Below are positions 25,569 to 33,023 of a DNA stretch of 64,000 bases, piece by piece. A model generated the notes under the pieces. The model was given only the letters and a program-made list of their open reading frames with translations, searched no databases and was not told the DNA's origin. Both the position numbers and the translations under genes were made by a program. Source of the stretch: a virus. Every line of letters starts with the position of its first letter. Position 1 is the first letter of the stretch. Where the stretch lies: positions 48,654-112,653 of the IMG/VR virus record IMGVR_UViG_3300035181_001203. One strand, given 5' to 3'.

Positions 25569-25910
25569 CTATTCTACTTTCTTTTTAAATCCACCATATG
25601 AAATTGCGGGTTCTACTGTTGAAAGAATACCGCCATAAATAGCACCTTGCCCTAAACCATGTTTAGCGGCTTTACCAATAGCTGCCCTTGTTCCATTAGT
25701 ATTATTTTTAAATGATGATAGACCACGCTTAAATGCGCCACTTTCACCACCGCCAATTTCCCGTAATTTATTAAACGAAGCTAGGCCAGCATCAGCCGCA
25801 GCTAAACCGCCAGTCAAAGCTACACCACTAGCAATAATTGGATGACGTTTAGCCCAACCAACAATACCAGTTTTCTGTTGTTGTTCTACTGCTAATTTAA
25901 TTAAACTCAT
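25569..25910 (-). CDS. Tagged protein (MSLIKLA), Gly-rich helix, 113 aa
   Basis: The first seven residues are MSLIKLA, shared with many proteins here. Residues ~24-45 (PIIASGVALTGGLAAADAGL) form a glycine/alanine-rich hydrophobic helix, and a second weaker one (GLGQGAIYGGILSTVEPAI) lies near the end, which is basic (FKKKVE). It overlaps the upstream gene's stop by 4 bases. Predicted membrane-active or virion-internal protein; inference. Confidence 0.6.
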   Translation of the reverse strand: MSLIKLAVEQQQKTGIVGWAKRHPIIASGVALTGGLAAADAGLASFNKLREIGGGESGAFKRGLSSFKNNTNGTRAAIGKAAKHGLGQGAIYGGILSTVEPAISYGGFKKKVE

Positions 25911-26101
25911 TTTTTACGTTCCTTATGGTATAGATGAGTACCAATACCAAGGCCGGTTAATCCACCTATACCTAATAACATTTTACCTTTATGCCTATTA
26001 AGAAAACTTTTTGCTTTCATAGGCACAAATGTTGGAACAGCATTTTTAAGCCTCTCTGCGGCCTGTTCCATATCTTTACTTGCTAATTTAATGAGACTCA
26101 T
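25907..26101 (-). CDS. Tagged protein (MSLIKLA), 64 aa
   Basis: Start chosen at the MSLIKLA methionine preceded by AAGGAT; a longer frame would add 22 residues from inside the previous gene. After a polar stretch comes a hydrophobic glycine-zipper helix (MLLGIGGLTGLGIGTHLY) and the basic end HKERKK. The same tag-linker-helix-basic tail layout recurs in neighbours. Confidence 0.65.
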   Translation of the reverse strand: MSLIKLASKDMEQAAERLKNAVPTFVPMKAKSFLNRHKGKMLLGIGGLTGLGIGTHLYHKERKK

Positions 26102-26381
26102 TTTTATGATCCTTATATTTTTTAGCTGCATAAGCAGCAATGCCAGTAATAATACTACCCACTCCAATTCTTTTAACCATTTTTCTTGCTTTTTCTTTTT
26201 TTATTTTTTGAATCATACTCTTATATCTACCTTGTGCTTTTTTAGCATGTTTATTAGAATTTAATAAAGCAATAAAATCATCAGGATCTTTACCTCTCAT
26301 ATAATGCATTTGTGATCTTGCAAGCACAGCATCATCACTAAGAGGTTTTTTATTATAAGCTGCAATTTTTATTAAGCCCAT
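26088..26381 (-). CDS. Tagged protein (MGLIKIA), 97 aa
   Basis: Variant tag MGLIKIA, a long basic helical middle (YKSMIQKIKKEKARKMVKR), a hydrophobic helix (IGVGSIITGIAAYAA) and a basic/His tail (KKYKDHKNESH). It overlaps both neighbours by a few bases. Function unknown; see the tag finding. Confidence 0.65.
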   Translation of the reverse strand: MGLIKIAAYNKKPLSDDAVLARSQMHYMRGKDPDDFIALLNSNKHAKKAQGRYKSMIQKIKKEKARKMVKRIGVGSIITGIAAYAAKKYKDHKNESH

Positions 26382-27232
26382 TTTAATCTCTGCATTATCA
26401 TAGCTAATTTTTCAAACCAAGGACTATTTGAAATACTTTCCCAATCTGTAGAAAGTTTTTTAAATTTCTCAGTATTACCACCAGGCATATCTGGATGATA
26501 TTTTTTAGCTGCATCTTTATAAATTTTCTTTGCCTGAGCTTTTGTAGTAATCTTAGTATGATCTATACCGCCATATTCTTTAAAGAAAGATGCATGATCA
26601 GCAGTTGGTCTAGTTGGGGGAGGCGGGGGAGGACGATAGCCACTACCTCTTGAACTGCTATTTTCAAATCTTTTAAAGAAATCATCATAGAAATCATTGT
26701 GCTTGCTTGACCAACCATTTCCAAAACTGCTACGCTGATTAGATCTCTCACGCCGAAAGTTATTAGATTTTCTTATAAGATTTTTCAATCGCTTCTTATT
26801 TTCGTCAAATTTTCCAGCCTTAATTCCACCAACCGTTCCACCAATCGTTCCACCAACAGCAGCACCAATTAAAGATCTTTTTAACACACTTGCTCCTGGT
26901 TTTTTAACCGCTCTACCATTTTTCCATTCAATATTTCCATAAATATCTGTTTTGTATGCAGTTTTAGCACCAACACTAGCACCACTAAGAGCGCCAATAC
27001 TTGCCATAGTTCCTACAAATCCTTTATTTCTTTGAACTGGCCTAATCATTTGTTTAAAATTCATCGCAGCTAATTTAACAATGTTCTTAGCCTTTTTAAT
27101 TCCAGTAGCAATAGCTAGTCCTTCTGGTGATCCAGATTTACGCATAGCTTCAGCTATATGTATAGCCTTTTCTCTAATTTTAGGATCTAAATTTTTCATT
27201 GAATTCGGATAATCATCTTTAGACCAAGGCAT
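26372..27232 (-). CDS. J-domain protein with internal tag-like segment, 286 aa
   Basis: The N-terminus MPWSKDDYPNSMKNL...KAIHIAEAM is a short domain (DUF2188/ChaB-like in appearance). Residues ~51-60 (NIVKLAAMNF) echo the tag. A glycine-zipper stretch (GAAVGGTIGGTVGGIKAG) and a Pro/Arg-rich linker follow. The C-terminus has a J-domain: KKIYKDAAKKYHPDMPGG, with HPD at residues 246-248. J-domains stimulate Hsp70 ATPase, so host DnaK recruitment is the likely role. The start has GAGGATA upstream. Confidence 0.7.
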   Translation of the reverse strand: MPWSKDDYPNSMKNLDPKIREKAIHIAEAMRKSGSPEGLAIATGIKKAKNIVKLAAMNFKQMIRPVQRNKGFVGTMASIGALSGASVGAKTAYKTDIYGNIEWKNGRAVKKPGASVLKRSLIGAAVGGTIGGTVGGIKAGKFDENKKRLKNLIRKSNNFRRERSNQRSSFGNGWSSKHNDFYDDFFKRFENSSSRGSGYRPPPPPPTRPTADHASFFKEYGGIDHTKITTKAQAKKIYKDAAKKYHPDMPGGNTEKFKKLSTDWESISNSPWFEKLAMIMQRLKWA

Positions 27233-27233
27233 A

Positions 27234-27302
27234 TTATCCTCTTACAAATTTAGAACATTCAATATTAGATTTTAATATTTTAGCATTGCTCGTTAAACTC
27301 AT
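27234..27302 (-). CDS. Possible 22-codon coupled ORF (MSL start)
   Basis: ATGA overlap with the stop of the tagged gene upstream, and its end contains the GAGGATA ribosome binding site of the J-domain gene. Begins MSLTSNAKI, perhaps a degraded tag. Weak evidence as a protein. Confidence 0.35.
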   Translation of the reverse strand: MSLTSNAKILKSNIECSKFVRG

Positions 27303-27493
27303 TTATGTTTCCATCCTCTAGAGACTTTAGCAAAGTTAAGTTTACGACGAATAGCTGGATCGGTTACAGTTTTTAATTTTTCTTCAATAAGACTAATAGG
27401 AATGGGTTCTCCTTTAGGAATGCCTAAATATTCGTGAAGGCTTCCTTCATGAGATTTTTTAATTTCAATAGAGGCTAATTTGATTAGGTTCAT
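27299..27493 (-). CDS. Tagged protein (MNLIKLA), 64 aa
   Basis: Tag MNLIKLA, then a compact polar domain (SLHEYLGIPKGEPIPISLIEE...) without a hydrophobic helix, ending in a basic tail. The middle resembles small helical DNA-related domains, but no family can be named. The site GAGGATAATA precedes it. Confidence 0.6.
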   Translation of the reverse strand: MNLIKLASIEIKKSHEGSLHEYLGIPKGEPIPISLIEEKLKTVTDPAIRRKLNFAKVSRGWKHK

Positions 27494-27534
27494 TTATTAT
27501 CCTCGTTTTTCTTAATTCTATAAGCAATTGCAAA

Positions 27535-27655
27535 TTATTGCAGCACCATTTTAATTTTAGTGGCAATAGCCATACCTTCATCACAAGCTTCAACGATTCT
27601 ATTTGCAATTGCGATAGCTTTACGTTGAATTTTAGGATGAAGGTATTTTACAAGG
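27535..27655 (-). pseudogene. Remnant of a DUF2188/ChaB-like domain
   Basis: The minus strand encodes HPKIQRKAIAIANRIVEA...EGMAIATKIK, closely resembling the N-terminal domain of the J-domain protein (DPKIREKAIHIAEAM...GLAIATGIKK). No start codon with a ribosome binding site exists before a stop in this frame, so it looks like a leftover duplicate. Confidence 0.5.
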
Positions 27656-27659
27656 TATT

Positions 27660-28070
27660 TTAATACCTATTATTTCTAATCAATATATCATGTGGAAGTC
27701 TAGCCATTTCTCTATAGTTTTCATCTATGTAAGCTTGTTCACCAACAAAATCATTATAGCTATTTAACTCATTTACAATTTTATGATAATTAGGTTCTTC
27801 CTTTTCAGCCTTTTTATGTGCTCTATTACTATGTATTAAATTAGCAATACCTAAACCAATAATAGCGCCACCAGCACCAGCTAAAGCACTATTAGTTAAT
27901 CCAGATTTGGTTGCAGCACCTAATCCAGCACCAGCAGCTAAACCAATTAAAGCACTTTTACCATAAGGGCCATCTGTAGCATTCATATGACGTTGAATCA
28001 TATTATCATATGATTTCTTAGCTTTAAAATGTTTAGATTGAAAATCTAATGCAATCTTAATAATAGACAT
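27660..28070 (-). CDS. Tagged protein (MSIIKIA), glycine-zipper, 136 aa
   Basis: Tag MSIIKIA, a basic helix, then a long glycine/alanine-rich hydrophobic stretch (ALIGLAAGAGLGAATKSG, then AGAGGAIIGLGIANLI) typical of membrane-inserting glycine zippers, then a polar C-terminus. A good AGGAGG-like site (GGAGGTAAT) precedes it. Possibly a virion protein that enters the membrane during infection; inference. Confidence 0.65.
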   Translation of the reverse strand: MSIIKIALDFQSKHFKAKKSYDNMIQRHMNATDGPYGKSALIGLAAGAGLGAATKSGLTNSALAGAGGAIIGLGIANLIHSNRAHKKAEKEEPNYHKIVNELNSYNDFVGEQAYIDENYREMARLPHDILIRNNRY

Positions 28071-28193
28071 TATTACCTCCAGTTATTCATATTTTGGAAT
28101 TTATGTTTTTATAATATAAAGAAGCGGTTAACATATTTCTACTATCTTGATTAATGCCAGTTCCATAAATCGTAGTTGTTGATATCCAACTCT

Positions 28194-28289
28194 TTATCTA
28201 AGTAATCCACGACGTTTGTTAGCAATACCAGTTAGTGTATGATATATTAAAACATTTGAGGTTATCTTTACCAGTTTAAATAAACTCAT
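28194..28289 (-). CDS. Tagged mini-protein (MSLFKLV), 31 aa
   Basis: A short gene below usual size limits. It opens MSLFKLVKI and overlaps the upstream stop (ATGA). The rest is basic (NKRRGLLR). Coupling and the tag support it; between it and the next gene (28071-28193) I see nothing. Confidence 0.5.
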   Translation of the reverse strand: MSLFKLVKITSNVLIYHTLTGIANKRRGLLR

Positions 28290-28531
28290 ATTTTCTTCCA
28301 AGTCTGCGTGAACTCTTCTGGATTGAACAATGACCCCTGGACTCCATTATCCACTTTTTTAACCACCTTTTCAATAGTTTTCACGGCAGGAGTAATTTCA
28401 ACTCCAGATCGTCTAACTTCTCCCCAAGCCTTAGCAGCAGCATGTCCTGGTTTCATTCCACCTTTAACAAGATCATGAAATATTGCAGCTACTTGCGGTG
28501 GAAGTTTAGCCGATAGTTTAATTAAACTCAT
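28286..28531 (-). CDS. Tagged protein (MSLIKLS), 81 aa
   Basis: Tag MSLIKLS, then PPQVAAIFHDLVKGGMKPGHAAAKAWGEV (key residues), a helical segment that looks like a small DNA- or protein-binding domain, and a polar end. It contains a CCCCTGG copy (28334). Confidence 0.6.
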   Translation of the reverse strand: MSLIKLSAKLPPQVAAIFHDLVKGGMKPGHAAAKAWGEVRRSGVEITPAVKTIEKVVKKVDNGVQGSLFNPEEFTQTWKKI

Positions 28532-28656
28532 TTTTATTTTCCATTAATTTATCAATATTAATTTTATTTTTATCAATAGTTTTTGAAAGAAATTAAAGTA
28601 TTTTTATTTTGATACCTAGGCATTATTTTTGTTACCGTATAGCCCCATAAATTCAT

Positions 28657-28851
28657 TTAGCTAAAGCTTGGATTTCTCCGATTTTTTTTTGTGTCATCTT
28701 TGAGATGCTTGACAGGAATTTCAATAGCTTGTTTAAATAAACCTTTAGCAATAGGAATATTCCAATTAGGCCCCATACCTTTTTTTACCTTAAAAGCATT
28801 AGGAATATCTGTTCTCGGGCCTGATTCGATAGCTAATTTAAATAAACTCAT
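28657..28851 (-). CDS. Tagged protein (MSLFKLA), 64 aa
   Basis: Tag MSLFKLA, then a polar, Asn/Pro-rich middle and the basic end KKNRRNPSFS. No hydrophobic helix. Starts on the stop codon of the next gene upstream. The 125 bases after it hold no gene. Confidence 0.55.
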   Translation of the reverse strand: MSLFKLAIESGPRTDIPNAFKVKKGMGPNWNIPIAKGLFKQAIEIPVKHLKDDTKKNRRNPSFS

Positions 28852-29165
28852 TATTTCTTTCCTTCACTTTTCTTATGCTTTAAATGTCTATGAAGTCCAT
28901 AAGCAGCAGCAGCTAAACCAACAGCACCAATTAAGCCACCAACTTTACGACTAGTTAATAGTTTTTTAACTGATTTTTTAGTTTCAACTTTAGGAGCGGC
29001 ACTAGGAGCGGCACTAGGAGCGGCACTAGGAATTGTAACTTTAGGTTTAATACCTGATTCATCTTGAGGATGAATTTCCCAAGGTCTAGTTTTTAAAGCT
29101 TCCGCATTAGCAGCATCCATTTCCGCTTGCGTAACTCGTTTACCGGCAAGTTTGATTAAGCTCAT
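28851..29165 (-). CDS. Tagged protein (MSLIKLA) with SAAP repeats, 104 aa
   Basis: The methionine of MSLIKLAGKR is chosen; a start five codons earlier would add MGDEE. A 12-base repeat present three times encodes SAAPSAAPSAAP, a flexible linker. The C-terminal part has a hydrophobic helix (GGLIGAVGLAAAAYGL) and the tail HRHLKHKKSEGKK. Same layout as the other tagged proteins. Confidence 0.65.
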   Translation of the reverse strand: MSLIKLAGKRVTQAEMDAANAEALKTRPWEIHPQDESGIKPKVTIPSAAPSAAPSAAPKVETKKSVKKLLTSRKVGGLIGAVGLAAAAYGLHRHLKHKKSEGKK

Positions 29166-29308
29166 TTCTTCATCCCCCAATTAAGAATGGTTTTATTAGG
29201 TTTAGTTCTCATTTGTGGCTTTTGTCTTTGAGTAGCTGGCAGTAAACGTGGATCTTGATCGTTTTGAGCTATAGTAGAAACTTCTAGGGCTAATTTAATA
29301 AGGCTCAT
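29162..29308 (-). CDS. Tagged protein (MSLIKLA), 48 aa
   Basis: Shorter than most gene callers allow. It opens MSLIKLALEVST, is polar and basic after that (ATQRQKPQMRTKPNK), and overlaps both neighbours (ATGA junctions), so it is translated within the operon. Confidence 0.6.
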   Translation of the reverse strand: MSLIKLALEVSTIAQNDQDPRLLPATQRQKPQMRTKPNKTILNWGMKK

Positions 29309-29706
29309 GGCTCAATTCCTTTTAGTAACCAATCCATTGCTGGATCCATATAATTAGCATGTGTAAATGTTGATATATACCTACAATTTTTATTTATTCC
29401 ACCAGCATTAATTAAAGCTCTATTTAGTTCACTTAATTTTGCACTAGAATCATAAATTATAGCACTTCTATTTAATCCACGGCCAACTAGATAAGCATTT
29501 GCTATCGCCATTAGCTTAGCAGTATCACCACAAATATGTTCAATATTAATTAAATTTAATAGTAGCCCAAAATTCTTAGGTAATTTTTTTGTAATATTAT
29601 TTATAAATTCTTCTGGAATTGCTTCTAGGTCATGACGACAAATACGACCATGAAATTCAATACTTAATCCCCATTTATTTATATCTATTTTATAATTTTT
29701 ATTCAT
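29305..29706 (-). CDS. Hypothetical protein, possible STAS/SpoIIAA-like fold, 133 aa
   Basis: Alternating strands and helices (WGLSIEFHGRI; FGLLLNLINIEHI; NRSAIIYDSS) are reminiscent of STAS/SpoIIAA-like domains. No diagnostic residue was identified. It starts in overlap with the membrane-protein gene upstream and has no tag. Confidence 0.45.
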   Translation of the reverse strand: MNKNYKIDINKWGLSIEFHGRICRHDLEAIPEEFINNITKKLPKNFGLLLNLINIEHICGDTAKLMAIANAYLVGRGLNRSAIIYDSSAKLSELNRALINAGGINKNCRYISTFTHANYMDPAMDWLLKGIEP

Positions 29707-30410
29707 GTTAATCCTCTATTATTTTTAGAAAGATATTCAGGATCAACAGAAATTCCTTTATAAGTAATTTTATTTAATTCACCATTAAGATCAATTAGAG
29801 TTTTCTTTGCATCTGATATTGTCCAGTTAATAACAACAACAACATAATCAAAAATTATTTTAGTTTTAATTGTATTATTTGTATATATATCATCATCGCA
29901 TACATCGTTAATAACATTATATAATTGTCTTATATGATCTGAATTCCAGTAATTAAATCTATCAATTACAACTTGTGGAATTTTTTGATCTAATGCTTTT
30001 GCTTCATATCTTCTTACAATTTCATTGATACATTCTAGCATTCTTGTATGATATGCTGTTGGAGTTAATTTTTCTAGATCACCTTTTTTTAGAAAATTTT
30101 CAAACGAATGTCTAATTGATGATAATTTAAAAATTAAAAAATCTTTAAAAATTGCATCACGAAGTCTTTCTGGAATATATAAATTTTGAATTTCATAACT
30201 TAAATATGTTTTCAAACTATAGAACATATGATGATCTATTAAATCTTTCTGTTTTATTATTATACTTCTCCTTGGTTTTTTTATTTTTATCCATAAATAT
30301 TTGAAAATTAATATATTTGCAAAAACAAAAGTTATCAAAAGTACATAAACTATAATATCATACATTGTATGCCAACTTAAAAAATCAATAATTAATTTTG
30401 TTAATTCCAT
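29703..30410 (-). CDS. Membrane-anchored protein, 235 aa
   Basis: One predicted N-terminal transmembrane helix (residues ~18-40, IIVYVLLITFVFANILIF) is followed by a basic stop-transfer (KIKKPRRS) and a mostly helical soluble domain. It lies in line with two other membrane genes. A role in lysis or membrane remodelling is only contextual. Confidence 0.55.
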   Translation of the reverse strand: MELTKLIIDFLSWHTMYDIIVYVLLITFVFANILIFKYLWIKIKKPRRSIIIKQKDLIDHHMFYSLKTYLSYEIQNLYIPERLRDAIFKDFLIFKLSSIRHSFENFLKKGDLEKLTPTAYHTRMLECINEIVRRYEAKALDQKIPQVVIDRFNYWNSDHIRQLYNVINDVCDDDIYTNNTIKTKIIFDYVVVVINWTISDAKKTLIDLNGELNKITYKGISVDPEYLSKNNRGLT

Positions 30411-30411
30411 T

Positions 30412-31179
30412 TTAATGATTCCTTGATCTATCTAATACATAATAAGTTATTGCGCCAGCTATAAATGACCCAACAATTTTATAAACAGTTTTTTTATTTT
30501 CAATTACTAATGTTTTTTGTAAATTTTTGATTTCTTGATCTGAAATTTTATCTTTATCCTTTAATGAAACTATAAGTACGTCTTGATTATTCTGTATATT
30601 TTTAAGATCTTGTATAAGAGAATCTTTTAGTCCCATTCCTTCTCTTAAAGCAAAATTTGACTTAAGAAGTATATTATTATTCTCTGTAAGAATAGGCCCA
30701 TTTACGTGCCAATTTTCTGCATCATAAACGAGATTATAGGTAGTAGGAGCAGTTAATAAAAATTTATTCTCAGGTGTAAATTCAACTTGTTTATCATTAT
30801 ACATTGCATATATTTTTTCTTTTACTTGTTCAGCATTTTTAGCCATTTCAATATGTTGTGTTTTTTGTAAATTATCTACTTGCTTATTAAGTACGGCTAT
30901 TTGAGCGTCCTTAACTATAACTAACTTTTCTTTATCTAATGCATTTTTCTTGATATCCGCAATAATTGATTCTTGTGCTTTTATTTGCACATCCTTTAAA
31001 TTTCTATCTTTTTCAAGTAATTGATAATTTGCATTCAAATTTTGTAATTTTTTATTAATATAATATCCATAAGTACCAGCAACTATTACTATAAAGGCAA
31101 CTATTACAATTCCATACTCATAAATTTTATTTTTAATTTTAAAGAAGACTTCAATTAGTCCTGTCATAATTATGTCCAC
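30412..31179 (-). CDS. Coiled-coil membrane protein, 255 aa (spanin-like candidate)
   Basis: A transmembrane helix near residues 19-38 (IVIVAFIVIVAGTYGYYI), a long coiled coil, a central domain (~100-160), a second coiled coil and a hydrophobic C-terminal helix (IVGSFIAGAITYYVL). Membrane anchor plus periplasmic coiled coil is the i-spanin layout, but the C-terminal helix is unusual. Overlaps the holin-like gene by one base. Confidence 0.5.
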   Translation of the reverse strand: MDIIMTGLIEVFFKIKNKIYEYGIVIVAFIVIVAGTYGYYINKKLQNLNANYQLLEKDRNLKDVQIKAQESIIADIKKNALDKEKLVIVKDAQIAVLNKQVDNLQKTQHIEMAKNAEQVKEKIYAMYNDKQVEFTPENKFLLTAPTTYNLVYDAENWHVNGPILTENNNILLKSNFALREGMGLKDSLIQDLKNIQNNQDVLIVSLKDKDKISDQEIKNLQKTLVIENKKTVYKIVGSFIAGAITYYVLDRSRNH

Positions 31180-31553
31180 TAGGCAACTGGCGTATTTCCT
31201 GATTGATTAGAAGCAAATTTTAACTCATTAATTTTATTAACAACAGCCTGTAAACCACTGATTCCCATTCCACTACCCATCAGTACTAGAACTTCCCCTG
31301 GAATTTTTATTTCGCGTAAAGTAGTAACACAAATCAAAATAAAACCACCAATACCCCAAACCAAATTATTTATTCTAGTATGCGAATAAGCTCCATCGTT
31401 CCCAGTTAAAGCTTTATCTAATCGAGATATTATTCCTAAAAATATATTATTGATTAATCCTAAAAATTTTTCAAAATATATTCTTCCGGCACTAATATAT
31501 CCGGTGATCAATCCAATTAACAGATAAGCAACACAATATATGTATATACGCAT
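31179..31553 (-). CDS. Small membrane protein, holin candidate, 124 aa
   Basis: The ATG after GAGAGGAATT is preferred over one four codons upstream. Helix 1 spans residues ~4-23 (YIYCVAYLLIGLITGYI), helix 2 about 64-83 (LVWGIGGFILICVTTL), with a further hydrophobic patch (VLVLMGSGMGISGL). First gene of the leftward operon. Holin function is suggested by size, helices and neighbours only. Confidence 0.5.
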   Translation of the reverse strand: MRIYIYCVAYLLIGLITGYISAGRIYFEKFLGLINNIFLGIISRLDKALTGNDGAYSHTRINNLVWGIGGFILICVTTLREIKIPGEVLVLMGSGMGISGLQAVVNKINELKFASNQSGNTPVA

Positions 31554-31569
31554 AATTCCTCTCATTAAA

Positions 31570-31599
31570 ATAGTATCATAGTTTAAGCAAAAATGCTAT
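31570..31599 (-). promoter_or_regulatory. Leftward promoter of the tagged-protein operon
   Basis: On the minus strand ATAGCA and, 18 bases later, TACTAT preceded by TGA. The start site would fall at the ribosome binding site of the holin-like gene. It overlaps the rightward promoter and the palindrome AGCAAAAATGCT (31586-31597). Confidence 0.4.
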
Positions 31600-31614
31600 G
31601 AGTTTTGTTATAAT
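31585..31614 (+). promoter_or_regulatory. Rightward promoter with 5' hairpin
   Basis: AAGCAA, 18 bases, TATAAT. The transcript would begin with a hairpin of about 11 pairs (GATTAGCAAAT with ATTTGTTAATC, 31629-31652). Confidence 0.65.
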
Positions 31615-31667
31615 CTATATAAGGAAGGATTAGCAAATTTTATTTGTTAATCTAAATCCTATAAAAA

Positions 31668-31682
31668 GGAGGAGTTATGTAA
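31668..31682 (+). promoter_or_regulatory. Ribosome binding site with ATG-TAA start-stop
   Basis: AAGGAGGAG is followed 2 bases later by ATG directly followed by TAA and a second TAA: a start-stop codon pair on an excellent ribosome binding site. It resembles the lambda bar-type minigenes in organisation. Confidence 0.5.
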
Positions 31683-31729
31683 TAAAAATTTTTTTAGAAG
31701 AGTAATAAAGAATAAAAAAGGAGGAAAGT

Positions 31730-31795
31730 ATGAAACCTTTCAGTCCACAAATTCCGTGGCATCCTTTTGAACCACCACCAAAGAAAAACTTTTAA
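31730..31795 (+). CDS. Proline-rich 21-residue peptide
   Basis: AAAGGAGG lies 7 bases before the ATG. The peptide contains FSPQIPWHPFEPPPKK. The sequence after its stop (to 31871) continues in another frame with plausible coding (LHYPKWIRMWDLRLVKIIKK), so it may be the front of a broken or frameshifted gene. From 31872 to 32027 I see no gene. Confidence 0.45.
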   Translation: MKPFSPQIPWHPFEPPPKKNF

Positions 31796-32027
31796 AACTA
31801 CATTATCCAAAATGGATACGAATGTGGGATTTACGTTTAGTAAAAATAATTAAGAAAAACAAAGTAACATAAAGCATTGGCGCTATTTCTGATAGGAATT
31901 TTTCTTTAGAATCAATTTCATTAGCAAAATTTCAACAAAAATTAATCTTATACAAACATATATTTTTAGGAGTCCAATTGTAACATACGATCTAGATAAT
32001 CATAAAATTTATTAACTAGGAGTATTT

Positions 32028-32255
32028 ATGAATGCTATTCATGATTTAATTGATAAAGATCCTTTTTTTGTTTATACAGAAATTTACAATATGCGTCATA
32101 TTACAATTCGTCTTAAGCTTAAGATTATATCAGCATGTTTAAATGATCAGAAAAATATTTTCTTACATAAAATAGATTATAAAACTAGAAATTCAAAAAT
32201 TTATGACGCTGCTGAGTCTTTAGATAGAGTGATTTTGAAAAATAAAAAAGTATAG
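32028..32255 (+). CDS. Hypothetical protein, 75 aa
   Basis: Basic helical protein with a modest site (CTAGGAG). No family recognised. Confidence 0.45.
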   Translation: MNAIHDLIDKDPFFVYTEIYNMRHITIRLKLKIISACLNDQKNIFLHKIDYKTRNSKIYDAAESLDRVILKNKKV

Positions 32256-32270
32256 ACTCCCATGAAAGAT

Positions 32271-32288
32271 GTGCTACAATAATAGCAC
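32271..32288 (+). promoter_or_regulatory. Inverted repeat over a -10 element (operator candidate)
   Basis: GTGCTA and TAGCAC flank CAATAA; the -10 TACAAT (with TGC in front) lies inside the repeat. The repeat sits 16 bases before a ribbon-helix-helix gene, so autoregulation is plausible. Confidence 0.5.
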
Positions 32289-32303
32289 AGAGGGAGTTAT
32301 GAA

Positions 32304-32480
32304 ATGGAACCATCTAAAATATGCCGTAGGAAGTTTATAACCTGTAGAGTATCTAAAGAAGAGAAAGAAATTATTGATAGCAATGCGTTGAAATCTGGTA
32401 AAGATATATCAACGTTTGTTAGAGATAGGCTTCTTCTTACGGACAAAGAATTTTTAAAAGAGTTGCTACAAAAAGCGTAA
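32304..32480 (+). CDS. Ribbon-helix-helix-like regulator, 58 aa
   Basis: FITCRVSKEEKEIIDSNALK then DISTFVRDRLLL is the strand-helix-helix pattern of Arc/MobC-type ribbon-helix-helix proteins. The ATG follows AGGGAG by 7 bases; an ATG 5 bases upstream opens only 13 codons. The palindrome over its promoter would be its operator. Small genes like this are often missed. Confidence 0.6.
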   Translation: MEPSKICRRKFITCRVSKEEKEIIDSNALKSGKDISTFVRDRLLLTDKEFLKELLQKA

Positions 32481-32557
32481 GTAGATTCGCTATATAGAAA
32501 TATCTACATTACACGAATCATGTTATAAGCATGATTCTATAAGCTATGAGGCTTATT

Positions 32558-33007
32558 ATGTCAATGAATAAAATCATCATTCATGGATTTCTTGGACAAG
32601 ATCCAAAAACTAAGACTTTGGCAGACGGAAAAATCGTCTGCCAGTTTTCGGTTGCCACCACAGAGAATTGGAAGAATCAGGCTGGCGAAAAGCAAAGCAA
32701 GACTGAGTGGCACAACGTGGTGGCGTGGGGCAAGCAAGCCGAAGTTATTGGAAAGTCCTTTGTTAAAGGACAAGAAATTATTGTTGAAGGAAAAATGGAA
32801 TATAAGAAAGATAAGCAGGATGAAAAGAAGATTTGGCCTACCATCAGGCTTATTAATTTTGATTTTTGCGGAAAGAAAGGATCTAGTTCAAGCGGTTATG
32901 TTCCTGATTCTAGTGATAGTGGTCCTGATTATGGAAGCGATAATCATGATCATGGATCATCGTCAATTTCCACTCCATCAAATGATGATGATGATATCCC
33001 ATTTTGA
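32558..33007 (+). CDS. ssb: Single-stranded DNA-binding protein
   Basis: The OB-fold is clear: MNKIIIHGFLGQDPKTK, CQFSVATTENW, KTEWHNVVAWGKQAEV and IIVEGKMEYKK. A Gly/Ser/Asp-rich disordered linker leads to the acidic tip DDDDIPF, which in bacterial SSB recruits replication and repair proteins. The ATG after GAGGCTTATT is preferred; one lies 12 bases upstream. Length 149 aa is usual. It coats single strands for the DnaE polymerase encoded downstream. Confidence 0.97.
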   Translation: MSMNKIIIHGFLGQDPKTKTLADGKIVCQFSVATTENWKNQAGEKQSKTEWHNVVAWGKQAEVIGKSFVKGQEIIVEGKMEYKKDKQDEKKIWPTIRLINFDFCGKKGSSSSGYVPDSSDSGPDYGSDNHDHGSSSISTPSNDDDDIPF

Positions 33008-33023
33008 AGTAATTAATTAACTG

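Noticed and set aside
31730-31871. Programmed -1 frameshift in the Pro-rich peptide gene
   Set aside because: The slip site G-AAA-AAC does not allow full re-pairing in the P site, and no downstream stimulator was seen; a degenerate gene is as likely.
32583-33020. Long frame overlapping ssb
   Set aside because: Shadow of the ssb coding sequence in another frame.
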